Assembly: GCF_037392515.1 (NCBI RefSeq)
Contig: NC_090292.1
Location: forward strand, 45,683,747-45,747,746
Reading direction: 5' to 3'
Length of the DNA: 64,000 nucleotides
DNA from: Haliotis asinina
Lineage: Eukaryota; Mollusca; Gastropoda; Lepetellida; Haliotidae
Below, in pieces: positions 31,369 to 41,800 of the stretch. A program made the translations under genes and the position numbers. Numbering within the stretch: the stretch's first letter is position 1; each line of letters starts with the position of its first letter. Below the pieces are notes generated by a model. The model saw nothing but the letters and a program-made list of their open reading frames with translations, did not search any database and was not told the DNA's origin.

Positions 31369-31690
31369 GTAGGTAAGAAATGGTGACTGAATCTTCACAC
31401 TGAAGCCACAATGCGTAACACATTAAGGGGTCCTCCATGGCTTTTTATCAACCTCTACTAAGAGACAGTTAGTGTTTTACTATGTGCATCGTAATACGTA
31501 TCGATGCCACAGTGTTAACACCACCCACATATAGTGTATAGCATCTGGTATCTTCCTTGATGTTCTTTTTCGTCAGTATTATTAATAGTGTGTATTAAAA
31601 ATAGATACTGCATCAGTGAATACTAAGAATGTGCCCATCCCTGAAGGCAAGGATGAGAACTCCTCACTGTATGTAACAGTGCTGTTCGCT

Positions 31691-32094
31691 TCACTGCCCA
31701 ATCCGTGCACATCCGGGTGAGTGATCCACAACCTTCCTGGCGCCTAATGGGTGGTAAAAGATTCGGTTGATACGTGCCACTGTATCCAGTCTACATACAT
31801 CGTTGCTGACTGAATCAATCATTGAATCACCTGGTCCAGACTGAATAGACAACAGCAGAGTGTCTTTAACAAACAAAGTCCAGCCGTCAGCTGTCAGTGA
31901 TGTCACCTCCGTTATCTGAGGGTTCCGTGAGAGTCGCTTATGAGTTGAGCGGGTACAAAAGAATTGAGGTATCTGTTTAACGTCACTCCTTTTCCACGTC
32001 ATAGCTATTTTCACGGGATTTCCAAACCTCGTCATTATTTCTGAAGTCAGAGAACACCATAGCTGGATGTACAAACCAGATACCTCTGCATCGA
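31691..32094 (-). CDS. Exon of an unrecognised protein (last exon)
   Basis: Minus-strand acceptor CTCACAG precedes 32094, phase 1. It gives 133 open codons: VDAEVSGLYIQLWCSLTSEI, MTWKRSD, ITEVTSLTADGWTLFV, DTLLLSIQSGPGDS, VSNDVCRLDTVARI, YHPLGARKVV, then a stop. The alternating hydrophobic pattern suggests a beta-rich extracellular domain, but I do not recognise the family. A piece of this exon is duplicated at 24233-24312, which supports it being a real, mobile or recombining gene segment. No other exons of it were found on the minus strand. Confidence 0.5.
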
Positions 32095-32324
32095 CTGTGA
32101 GTATTTCTTTTAAGCTGACAATCAAGACATTACTTAATCTCCCCTATGCGTCATATGGGATGTATATAGATAAATAAATACAAGCGTCAGTATTGACTCC
32201 TCTGTTGTCTGACAGAACGTCTATACCACAGACTCTCGGTTGAACAGGAAGTATATGTTTTAGGTCTAGACATATGTATGTGTTGACACTAGTGTCAAGG
32301 GATGTAGCTGGTTATTAGGAAGGT
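32095..32324. other. Nothing recognised
   Basis: AT-rich spacer upstream (in gene sense) of the minus-strand exon. Confidence 0.35.
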
Positions 32325-32530
32325 ATATTTGGCAGAATGTGATAAAATGTTGAAAGAATGTTACATGAGTAATATATTGGATGTGTGTTGTGGGGTACCG
32401 TACAAGAATATGGAATAAGAATGTTCCATGGGCAATATGTTTTGTATATGGTATGTGGCCATGTGTAAGGATAATGTGTCAGAATTTCTCAGGGGTAATA
32501 TGTTGTACATGCGATATGTGATAGCGAGTA
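32325..32530. repeat. Degenerate minisatellite, left part
   Basis: Repeated words AATATGTTGTACATG and GATATGTGATA/GGTATGTGG at roughly 60-70 bp spacing. The same words resume at 34165-34330 after the LINE pieces. Confidence 0.6.
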
Positions 32531-32534
32531 GGAG

Positions 32535-32644
32535 AGAGTGAGTGAGTTAAAATTTAAGGTCGATTATTTCAATATGTCAGCCATATCGTGATTAAAACAA
32601 TATATAGATTCACAATATTGAAAGATAGATTGTAGAATCCTGTC
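32535..32644 (-). repeat. Short LINE tail fragment
   Basis: GTGAGTGAGTTAAAATTTAA, then AATATGTCAGCCATATCGTG: the terminal part only of the LINE end, lying head-to-tail with the next copy. Confidence 0.7.
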
Positions 32645-33705
32645 CACGAGTGAGTGAGTGAGTTAATATTTAACGTCACACCGGCAATATTTCAGCTATA
32701 TCGTGAAGAGAACCATTAATAATATACACGATAGAGCATGGTAAAAAAATTGTCAACCAAGGACAGTAAAACAACTACTGATATACATGTAAAACTAGTA
32801 ATTAAATATAAAACATCTTAGCTGAAGGTAAATTACTATACTAGGGACCATGGGGACTTACAGTACCTTTGCTACCTGCATGGACCCTAGTTGGATTTAC
32901 ACCATCCCCCAGCCGCTGGCGAGTTTAAGAAATGTTAGCCGAAAATTAAAATAACAAGAATACTACATTTTAAAATCCTGGTATGTTTACATTAACTTCG
33001 AACGTTTTGGGATGCACTTACACTCTCAGGAGGACAATAATTTTACAACACTTCAACCTCCTTTTAGAGTACAGCCACTAACACTTCTACTTCCAAATCT
33101 AGACCGATCAGTAAAATCTCTCTACAACACATATCAATCAGAATTCATCGATGAAATCAATTTTCCTTTAAAATACAACAAATATGTGAGAACTAACAAT
33201 GTTAAAATATCCTTAACTGTTTTCACAGTAAATTATTTATTCCTGGTGTTGGAGAATTCAACACAGTCAAGCAGGATGTGCTTGACCGTGACTCTCTCAT
33301 CACAAGAGACACAAAACGTAGGATCCTCACCTTTTAAAAGGTATGCGTGAGTGTATCTTGTACGGCCAATGCGACATCGTCGCAAAATGACTTCTTCAAA
33401 TCTGGACTGACAACCCAAGTATGTATAACCAATGTAGGGTTTTATTTCATGGAATTTATTGATACCTACTTGGGTGTCCCACTTCTTCTGCATCAGATCA
33501 CGGATATAAGATCTAATGGTAGCTTTATAATCAGTGTAGGGAATAAGAAGTGGTGTCACAGATTTGTTGAGTGCTGCCTTGGCAGCAAGATCGGCCATTG
33601 CGTTACCAGAAATGCCTACATGGCTGGGTAACCAACAGAAGACGATGTCCTATTGGCCAGTAGCAAGATTATTATACAATTCAATAATATCAATTAAAAG
33701 TGGAT
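32645..33705 (-). mobile_element. 5'-truncated I-group LINE (3' UTR and C-terminal part of RNase H)
   Basis: From (GTGA)n at 32645 through the full 3' UTR into the ORF2 C-terminus (33233-33598 reads ADLAAKAALNKSVTPLLIP...VLLDC-like VKHILLDC). It stops near 33705 within the RNase H domain. Good open frame over 120 codons, so fairly young. Confidence 0.88.
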
Positions 33706-33711
33706 GTATCT

Positions 33712-34160
33712 AGTATCGCTTGACGACCTCTTCAAATCTAGACTGATAAGTAGGTGTAACCAATGTAGGATTTTATTTCATGTAGTATATTTATACCTAC
33801 TTGGGTGTCCCACTTCGGCATTATATCACGGATGTAAGTTCTAGTGTTAGTTTTTAATCAGAGTATGGGATAGGAAGTGGTGTCACAGATTTGCTGAGTG
33901 ATGCCTTCCCGGCAAGATCGGCCATTCTATTCCCAGAAATGCCTACATGTCTGGGTAACCAACAAAGGACGATGTCGTGTTGGCCAGTCGCAAGATCATT
34001 ATGCAATTCAAGACACAGTGAAATATAGGATTCGACTCATTAGAAATATATTTTAAAGGTAGTTTTATACGGCACTGAGGAAGAGAAGGCCCATCTGCCT
34101 CAACAGTAGAGACTGTCAATAGAAGTTCTAAAAGACCCATGCCAGTGTCTTAGACAGGAA
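33712..34160 (-). mobile_element. Second, internally placed LINE ORF2 fragment
   Basis: Repeats part of the same RNase H region already present in the neighbouring fragment (GATCTGATAAGTAGGTGTAACC-like and TGGGTGTCCCACTT-like words occur in both), then continues further 5' into ORF2. It lacks the 3' end, so it is not an ordinary 5'-truncated insertion. More diverged and with breaks. Confidence 0.75.
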
Positions 34161-34164
34161 TGTG

Positions 34165-34330
34165 GTGTAAGATTGTTGAAAGCGTAATATGTTGTACATG
34201 AGTTACGTGGATCGTCCAAATGTAATACGTTGTAAATGTGTTATGTGGTGCCGTAAAAGACTATGGTGTAAAATGATCCAATGTTGTCCGTCGCTTGTGA
34301 TATGTGGCGGCGATATAGCCTGAAATATTG
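34165..34330. repeat. Degenerate minisatellite, right part, with LINE tail remnant
   Basis: AATATGTTGTACATGAGTTA and TTATGTGGTGCCGTAAAAGA echo 32325-32530. At 34312-34360 a plus-strand GGCGATATAGCCTGAAATAT, then CTTAACTCACTC, is a decayed LINE end. Confidence 0.55.
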
Positions 34331-34360
34331 CCGACGTCTCTTAAAATCTTAACTCACTCC

Positions 34361-35242
34361 AAAGCTACCTAAAAAATCTGCATCCCATAACTGCCACATA
34401 TTTTGGTGGTCATTGTGACTGTTTTCCCCGTTGACTCTGACTCCACGTAATGATTCTATAATATGTAGCACTTTGAACATGCTGTGGTTGGATTATAGCC
34501 CACCATTGATATCCATTCCCTACCATCACTATACAGCTGTTCTATGAGGATTCAAATGTCTCATTTACCAAACCAGCCTAATCTATCCTGTGTTGAATAA
34601 GCCTGTAATTTGTCTTAATTCAGTTAATGTCAAGACACCCGTTGACTGTCGCTTAAAATATATCTAAATGAGGTCAATATCGATCATTTTGCCTTCTTCA
34701 CTATCAACATTGTAAGGGGTTTTTTTCCGGTTTTGTTGTTGTTTATCGCTCAGACATAATTCAGGTATGTGACAGCAATCTGTGAATAAGCGAGTCTGCA
34801 CCAAATAAAACAACAGTCTGAGGATCGATCCTTGCAAATGGAATACAGTCACACATGACAACCAAGTCAGTAGGCCCTCTCCTGTTAGCGGCTTCTTATA
34901 ACAAGGTCTAACTTGAATCTAAAGCAAATCATTACGCGTACAGCATTTTAAGGGGCATGCTTGCTTGGACTGGTAAATTAGTTGTGTCCAATGGGCAAAT
35001 TGAGTATGATCATTCGTCTTGGTTATTTTCTGGATCTTCAGCGTTGTCACTGATAGCAAATTTCATGACTTCTGGGGCAAAGCGGATTGTCAGTATGCCC
35101 TTTACGTCTTCTTTCACCATACTGGGACACAGGGGGGGTACATTTATGAACATTGTGTTCTCACTTGTATATTTTACAATAAGTACGAACTCCTCATGTG
35201 TCTCCTTGCGAGTAAATTATTGATTGTGTTTTTCGCTCTAAG
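34361..35242. other. No firm gene
   Basis: Two overlapping frames at 34957-35285 are open for about 85 codons each, but neither has a recognisable domain. An acceptor-like TCTTCAG at 35040 precedes them. Could include a decayed exon belonging with 35243-35340. Confidence 0.3.
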
Positions 35243-35340
35243 GTTTTCCAACCTTAGGAAACTACAGTTACGACCTCAAGGTTAAGTGGAAAGGAAGTGA
35301 ATGGTATTGTGTAAATGAAGGTTCAGATTATCATCTATGA
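35243..35340 (+). CDS. Candidate terminal exon, unidentified secreted protein
   Basis: Acceptor CTCTAAG, phase 1, then FPTLGNYSYDLKVKWKGSE and WYCVNEGSDYHL followed by TGA. Composition is protein-like and the phase matches the signal exon at 31320. No family recognised. Confidence 0.3.
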
Positions 35341-35881
35341 CATGTAGGCACAATTTAAATGTAATATAATATAGATCACGTTTACCTGAACTTCTAGCCT
35401 GTTCTACAAATCCATGACCCTGGAGGTCAAATTGCACAAACGGCAGGTCGGGTTAATGATATCGATGTTGCATTCATTGAATTTCCAATGTACTAGCTGT
35501 TTTAAATGAAATATTGTTATCATAATTATCTGGGCTAAATTATATTACAGTCGCCACCGATTTCTTGTATAAGAACATTAATGGGTTGGTTACGATTTCT
35601 CGACACTGAGACGTCAAGCCACGACCTTGTCCCAGCTGTTACGATATGTTGGCAATCAGCTAAAGAAAGTTCACCCGTTCACCCGTTCACAATACTGACC
35701 AGTTGTGACACGATCACGCACTTATTCAGGTCATGTTGAACAGGTTGTACTATTTCCAGTTTACACAGAGTAACACCGTGAACAAGCCGGAGTAGGAAAA
35801 CCACAACGTTTATCAAGACGTTCCAGTAGCCATTTGGAGTAACAAACACTCACACCGTGTCAATAATCCCACAGAATCAAC
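35341..35881. promoter_or_regulatory. Upstream region and 5' UTR of the 25-residue-repeat gene
   Basis: Unique sequence ending in ATCAACATGG (good context for the ATG at 35882). No clear TATA box. A perfect short repeat TTCACCCGTTCACCCGTTCAC lies at about 35670. Confidence 0.4.
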
Positions 35882-38800
35882 ATGGAAGGTAGCATGTACA
35901 CGGTGCAGGAAATAATAGACTATTTTGAAGGCAAAAGAACTGAAACATTTAATTCCGAGATTGAAAGTTTTGCGAGGGGAAATGCACAAACCGCGAGAGC
36001 CTTTAGAACTTTGGTGAGAGAAAGATCAATTCGCATTAACTATTCTGATGCTGTTGCTCAATCTAATGGTTATGATGAAGTGATGGAGGACGAGATAGGT
36101 AAGGAAGAGCAAAGCAAGGGAATCGCTGATGAAGAGGACAAAATGCTACACGTGACTAGAGGAATAAAAGATGCAAACGTCACAGGAGGAGGTGGTGTCT
36201 TGGATGAAAAGGACAGCATGCAACACGTTACTAGAAATGTACAAGCTGCAGATGTCACAGAAGGAGATGACATCTTGGATGAAAAGGACAGCTTGCAACA
36301 CGTGACTAGAGATATGCAAGCTGCAGACGTAACAGGAGGAGATGGTATCTTGGATGAAGAGGACAGCATGCAACACATGACTAGAGATGTACAAGCTGCA
36401 GACGTCACAGAAGGAGATGGCATCTTGGATGAAGAGGACAGCATGTCACAAGTGACCAAGAGTGTACAGGATGTATACATTAAAGACATCCCCAAAGATG
36501 ACATCGGCAATGAAGAGGACAGCATGAAGCATATCATGGAGGTCTCATCTGATGCTGTTGTCAAGACTTCGGATGCTGGAGTAGAACACACTTCCGGTGT
36601 TACGGGAGGAGATGTTGACAACTCTACCGTGGTAGGCGTGGTGAAGGGTGGAATGCGCAATAAGCAGACAGTGATTGATAGTGATATTTGTATCACAGGG
36701 AGCAGAGGTGAGCCTGACGGAGATGATGATGATGATGCAGATCACAAACTGAAGGATGTAGCTGGAGTTGCAGGTGGTGCTGTCAAGGACTCCACCGTTG
36801 TTGGTGAAGTACATGGTGGCATGGACAATGTACAGACCATCGAGAATTCTAAAATCTACTCTGATGGAAGTTTTGGTGGAAACCTTCAATTCCTCGACCT
36901 GAACATTAGGCAGAGAGACGACTGCGGAGAACCTGGTGGTGTGCAGAGCTTCAAAGATTGCATCATTGATCTCCGTAAACCAGAAGACGTCACACAGAAG
37001 GGTAAACATTCCATCCATGTATGAAATCATTATTTCGGACCATTCTCATTTGCTGTGACCATTAATTTATCAATACTGTAGGACATTGCTTTAGTTTCTC
37101 CCTCCTTGATGGTGTACTCAGATATGTAAAATATTGTAAATGAATAACCAGCTTATTGAACGACATGCAATGATTAAATAACATTTGGTTGGCGTAATTT
37201 TCGTAAATGGTGGATTGTGTGTTTTTTCTGACTACAAGTAATCTTGATGACTTAGATGTCATAAGGAGAACCAACTTCAATGTATTTTGGCCTAGAAGGA
37301 AGCGGATTCAGCACAGTATGACAATGGGCTTTACAAAGGAGGAAGTGGTAATTTCTAAAATGTCTTTCTCAGACGAAGAGATCGATGAAACAGAGCCAGC
37401 CCAGGACCAGGGCGAATCCGCATCCCGTGAGAGTGAAATCTCCCCCAGAGAGCCAGGTAAGACGATAAGTCGTCTACTTGTATATGTGCAGTGACCATAA
37501 TACCGAGGTTATTACAGAGACATATGATACTGACTGGTGAGTTGGCACAAAGGGAGCGTGTATTGTAGCGTATTTCTAAATTTGAGTCAGTGACTTAGAA
37601 ATCTCTTGCCCTGCATTTATTAATATTTTAAACTCAACATTATCCTTACAAAATGTACAATTTGACATATAATCCATAGAAGTTGTAACTTATGTTCCCG
37701 TGTTCCAAAATGCACATAACTGATTTCAGATGACGGAACTGAAACCCAAGATATGCAGAAAAAGGTATTTTCTATGACTTGCTGTTATCAGGTATTCGTT
37801 TGTGTAAGTGAGGACGAAGAGAAGAGAAATAATTACGTTCTACAAATGACAAAATGGATTCCTTCAGGGGTTAAATTGACAACACAAATATTAATCTTCA
37901 AAGAACAGATTATATCTTATAATACTCAGGTTTGTGCAAATTTCAAATATACATAATCATCTGCAAATAGTTAACAGAGCAATTGTGATGGCACTCACAA
38001 AATTACATGAAGTGTTCAACATCTGACTCACAAAGAACATCACATTCAACACGTGACTCACTGACAAGAATACATACAACATGTACCATCTGACTCAGTG
38101 ACATCACAATCAACACGTGACTCACTGACAACAATACATACAACATGTACCATCTGACTAAGTGACATCACAATCAACACGTGACTCACTGACAACAATA
38201 CATACAATTTGTAACATGTCAGTGACAACATTACATAAAACACGTGACTCATTGTAACCATCACGTGACAGATACAGGAAGTGAAGGATCAGTCTGAGAG
38301 GGAGGAGGAAGAACGTCGACTCATGCAGCAGAAACAGGCAGCCATGGAGGAACAACTACTGAGTAAGCAGATATTCTGGTGTAGTTCCACAGTATAGAAA
38401 TGGTAGTTATCTCATAATGCGTCACACTCTGTTAATTCACAAAATCCACAATTTGGTTGAAGCTAAAGCCAACTTACTGAATAGATCAGACTCATCGATT
38501 CTTTAGTAATTACATTATTCCCGTGGACCAAAGATGATTAAAATAAAGAAATAAATTGCATGTATCAGCTATTCATTTGGCATTCTATTGTGTGCAATTT
38601 ATATGTCTATAATTGTCTTCAGAAACTTTAGAAATCGTCCCATTCTCAGCATTATTCCAACAACTCCACCCCTTGCTGCTTACATTTCACAACTTTTGAG
38701 GTACACTCCAGCATGCTCTTTTTAAGAAGATGTCAACGGGCCTTGTCTTACACTTGCTCGGAGGTTGCTGTAGTCTCTAGTATAGTGATTTACTTTTAGT

Positions 38801-41800
38801 TGCTGGTGATCTATTCCTTACTTTTACGTGCACCCTGCGTTCCCGAATTATTGCCCTGGCATTTTATGTGTTTGTGATGGGTGTCATGGATGGTGCTTAC
38901 CTATCTGCGAACACCTGGTATCATTACTATGTCATGTTGATTCATAAACACCTGCTCTGCCATCGTAATACATCTTTATATATGTTCCCAATGACAGGGT
39001 CTCACATAACTAGACATTATAATCTAGCTACCGTTACATAAATTGGTTCACTGGCTTGACACCGAGTAACAAGAGGGAATGTTCCATCTTTCAAATTCGT
39101 CAACCTCTCTTTCCCATGGAGCTATATGCCAACAGCTCTAGCTCAGTTTGAACAATTCACAACTTATGAGGTACAATATAGAGTAACCTTTGTATCAGGG
39201 TTCCAAAGAGCATCACGCAGCTCTTGCTGGGATCAAGTTTACAACATAATAAGTCGATTCTTGTTTCGTCATGTCTTGCGGGTGTGAAAAGGATTTGCCC
39301 TTCTAACCACTTGTATCACTGAATCTTTGTGAATGGGTCATAAAGTGAAACACATGAACGGTCTTGCATGTTTTCAGGTGGGTAAATGAGTGGAGCTAAA
39401 GTGGGTCATAGTTATTGAACCATATCACATCTTCGACGTACAAGAAGCTTAAAAGCTTCAATATCTGGTGATGCATAGCCCGTATTTCCCAAATAGTGAT
39501 ATTAGGTTTAATTTTCTACACTAGTTTTAATTGTTCCTGTGGTATTCTAGTTGTTTTGCTGTACTTTGTCGACAGATTTTTATAATGTATACATATTTCA
39601 TTTCAATATCAAACCTGTTCTTGTCAAGACATGACTGAAATATTGCCGATGTTACGTAAAATATCAACTCACTAGCTCACAAGAAGTTTAAGTCAATTGC
39701 TTGGCTAGTTTACCCTGTTATGCTTCATATACAGAAAGACCCGCAAAGAGGGGAGCACACTTTGTGCCGACTGGGATGTTTACGTCCTGTGTAAATATTA
39801 TAACCAGAAATTGTACGTAGGTATTATCAGTGAGGAAGTCAACAACACAATGAATTGCCGTTCTAAAGTACGTTACCTCTCACTATAAATGCCTCAGATA
39901 AGGTTTCGGGTATTTGTAACATCCACCCTAATTGGTAGATAAATATTTCCACAATGAATTTTCAGTTTAGGATCTTTCAATAGGTTTATTTTAGTTAAGC
40001 TATGGAAAAGTATTGTCAGTATTGAACTGTGAATATTCAGAGCCAAGTTTGTTTCCTACTTCATGACGTAAACGTAAAAGCCTGCATTTCCGGTTTGGAC
40101 AGCCAGCCAATGTCGTGACAATCTGTGCAGAGAAAGAAAGAGTCAAATGCTAGTGTTCGGAGGTTCACTTTTCACGTAACTTTGTTGTAGAGTTCAAATT
40201 GCACATGATCTTTACATTGTATGTGTATCGTATATTCACATGGTAGTCTAAGGGTGATATGTTAAGTATTTCCAAACTAACCCTGGCAAGTTTGGTGAGT
40301 CTGTTATCATTTAGGGTAACTGTTTTCTTAATGTAATTACCTACCTAGGGTTTCTTTTCATGAAGTAAGTTTAGGTTATGTATAAGTCTGAAGTTTATTT
40401 TGCAGAATTTTGTATTGTTTCATCTTCGAGACGATTTTCATCTCTGTATGTATACTTTGCTCGTCCATGGGTTTAATGCCGCGCTAGCTCTTCAAGTAAA
40501 TGCACTTTTTTTTCCTCATTCAGGGATTAGTTTGTGTACTTACTCATTATACTTTTCAGTTTAGACACTCTTTCCAGAGTTAATGGGGTTTCTGGAAGCT
40601 GTCAGGTATTTGTATGTAGGCTATTTCGAGCGCTTCACTCACTTTGTGTTTTAGTTAGTGTGCTCTAAGACCCGTAAGAGTTATTTCCCTTGCAGAGAAA
40701 AATCATTGTTTCAAGGCAGGAAACCTTGGCAGTGGTATATTTATCTACGACAGTGTTTTCCGTTGGGACATTGTATATATACATATATACATACATATAT
40801 ATCTCTAGTTTTACAGAACTATATCAACAAGAACGCCCAGCTTAGCTGCTTCCACTCAATTTAAAAGAGAGGTTATTCAAAATATAACAGTGATTTTGAA
40901 TATAGAGGCCAGAAACCATTTTAAATTTTCGACCTCGAAAGCAGGTGTTTATGAATAAAACATTTCATAGCTTTTCGCTTGTAAGCGGACTTCGTTCATG
41001 TGAAACCCTCCGATATACACGCAAAACCATGGCAAGTATTTACTTGAATAAAAACAACAAACAATCAGAACATTGTACCTTATGGTACATGAACGACTTA
41101 GGGAGTAATCCTTAAGTCCAAACGCTTTGAAACCGCACAGTTTAATTAGAATTGTGACGCCCTCATAATGGTGTAGGTTATGGACGCATTTTCCAGGTGA
41201 AATCAATGCAAGATTAGAGTTATCTTTACCCATCTTTATATTTCTGAAAAAATCATGCTCATTGTTTCGTTTCTTACCTTTTCTCCACATCAAATACAAA
41301 TAATGCATAACTGTTTCTCATGTAATAAAATGTTTTCATGAGATATAGATATCACCTTTATCTATTCATTAAACCTAACGACATTTAATAACATGAACGT
41401 CAAATACAGTAAAATACCAGAGTATCGGAGATATGGAATATCAACATGAAGAGGTATAACAAAACAAATATTTCACTACAGTAAAGAATAACATAGAAAC
41501 GGGCTACAGATCGCCAGAACCTGACGGGAAAGGTTAAATATGTAGAAATTGTAATCCATTCTGTTCATGTTTTGAATGAAACATGTTGAAATCATTTAAA
41601 TCATGACTATTTTTCAGATGAACAACGACAACGTCAATGGATGCAGGCCGAGGCAAGTAGTCAGTAGAACAAGTAGGTCCGATCCGAAAGAAAGTTTCCG
41701 CAAATCGAACGTAAACGTCCACCGACTACTGGAAACTTTCAGAAGGCTGTTGCGTACAAGTTATGGACAGGAGTATTAGAGATAACTATATATAGCTGAT

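Noticed and set aside
36070-36696. 208-codon open frame on the minus strand
   Set aside because: Exact antisense of the 75-bp coding repeat. The plus strand has the start, phase-matched exons and protein-like repeats.
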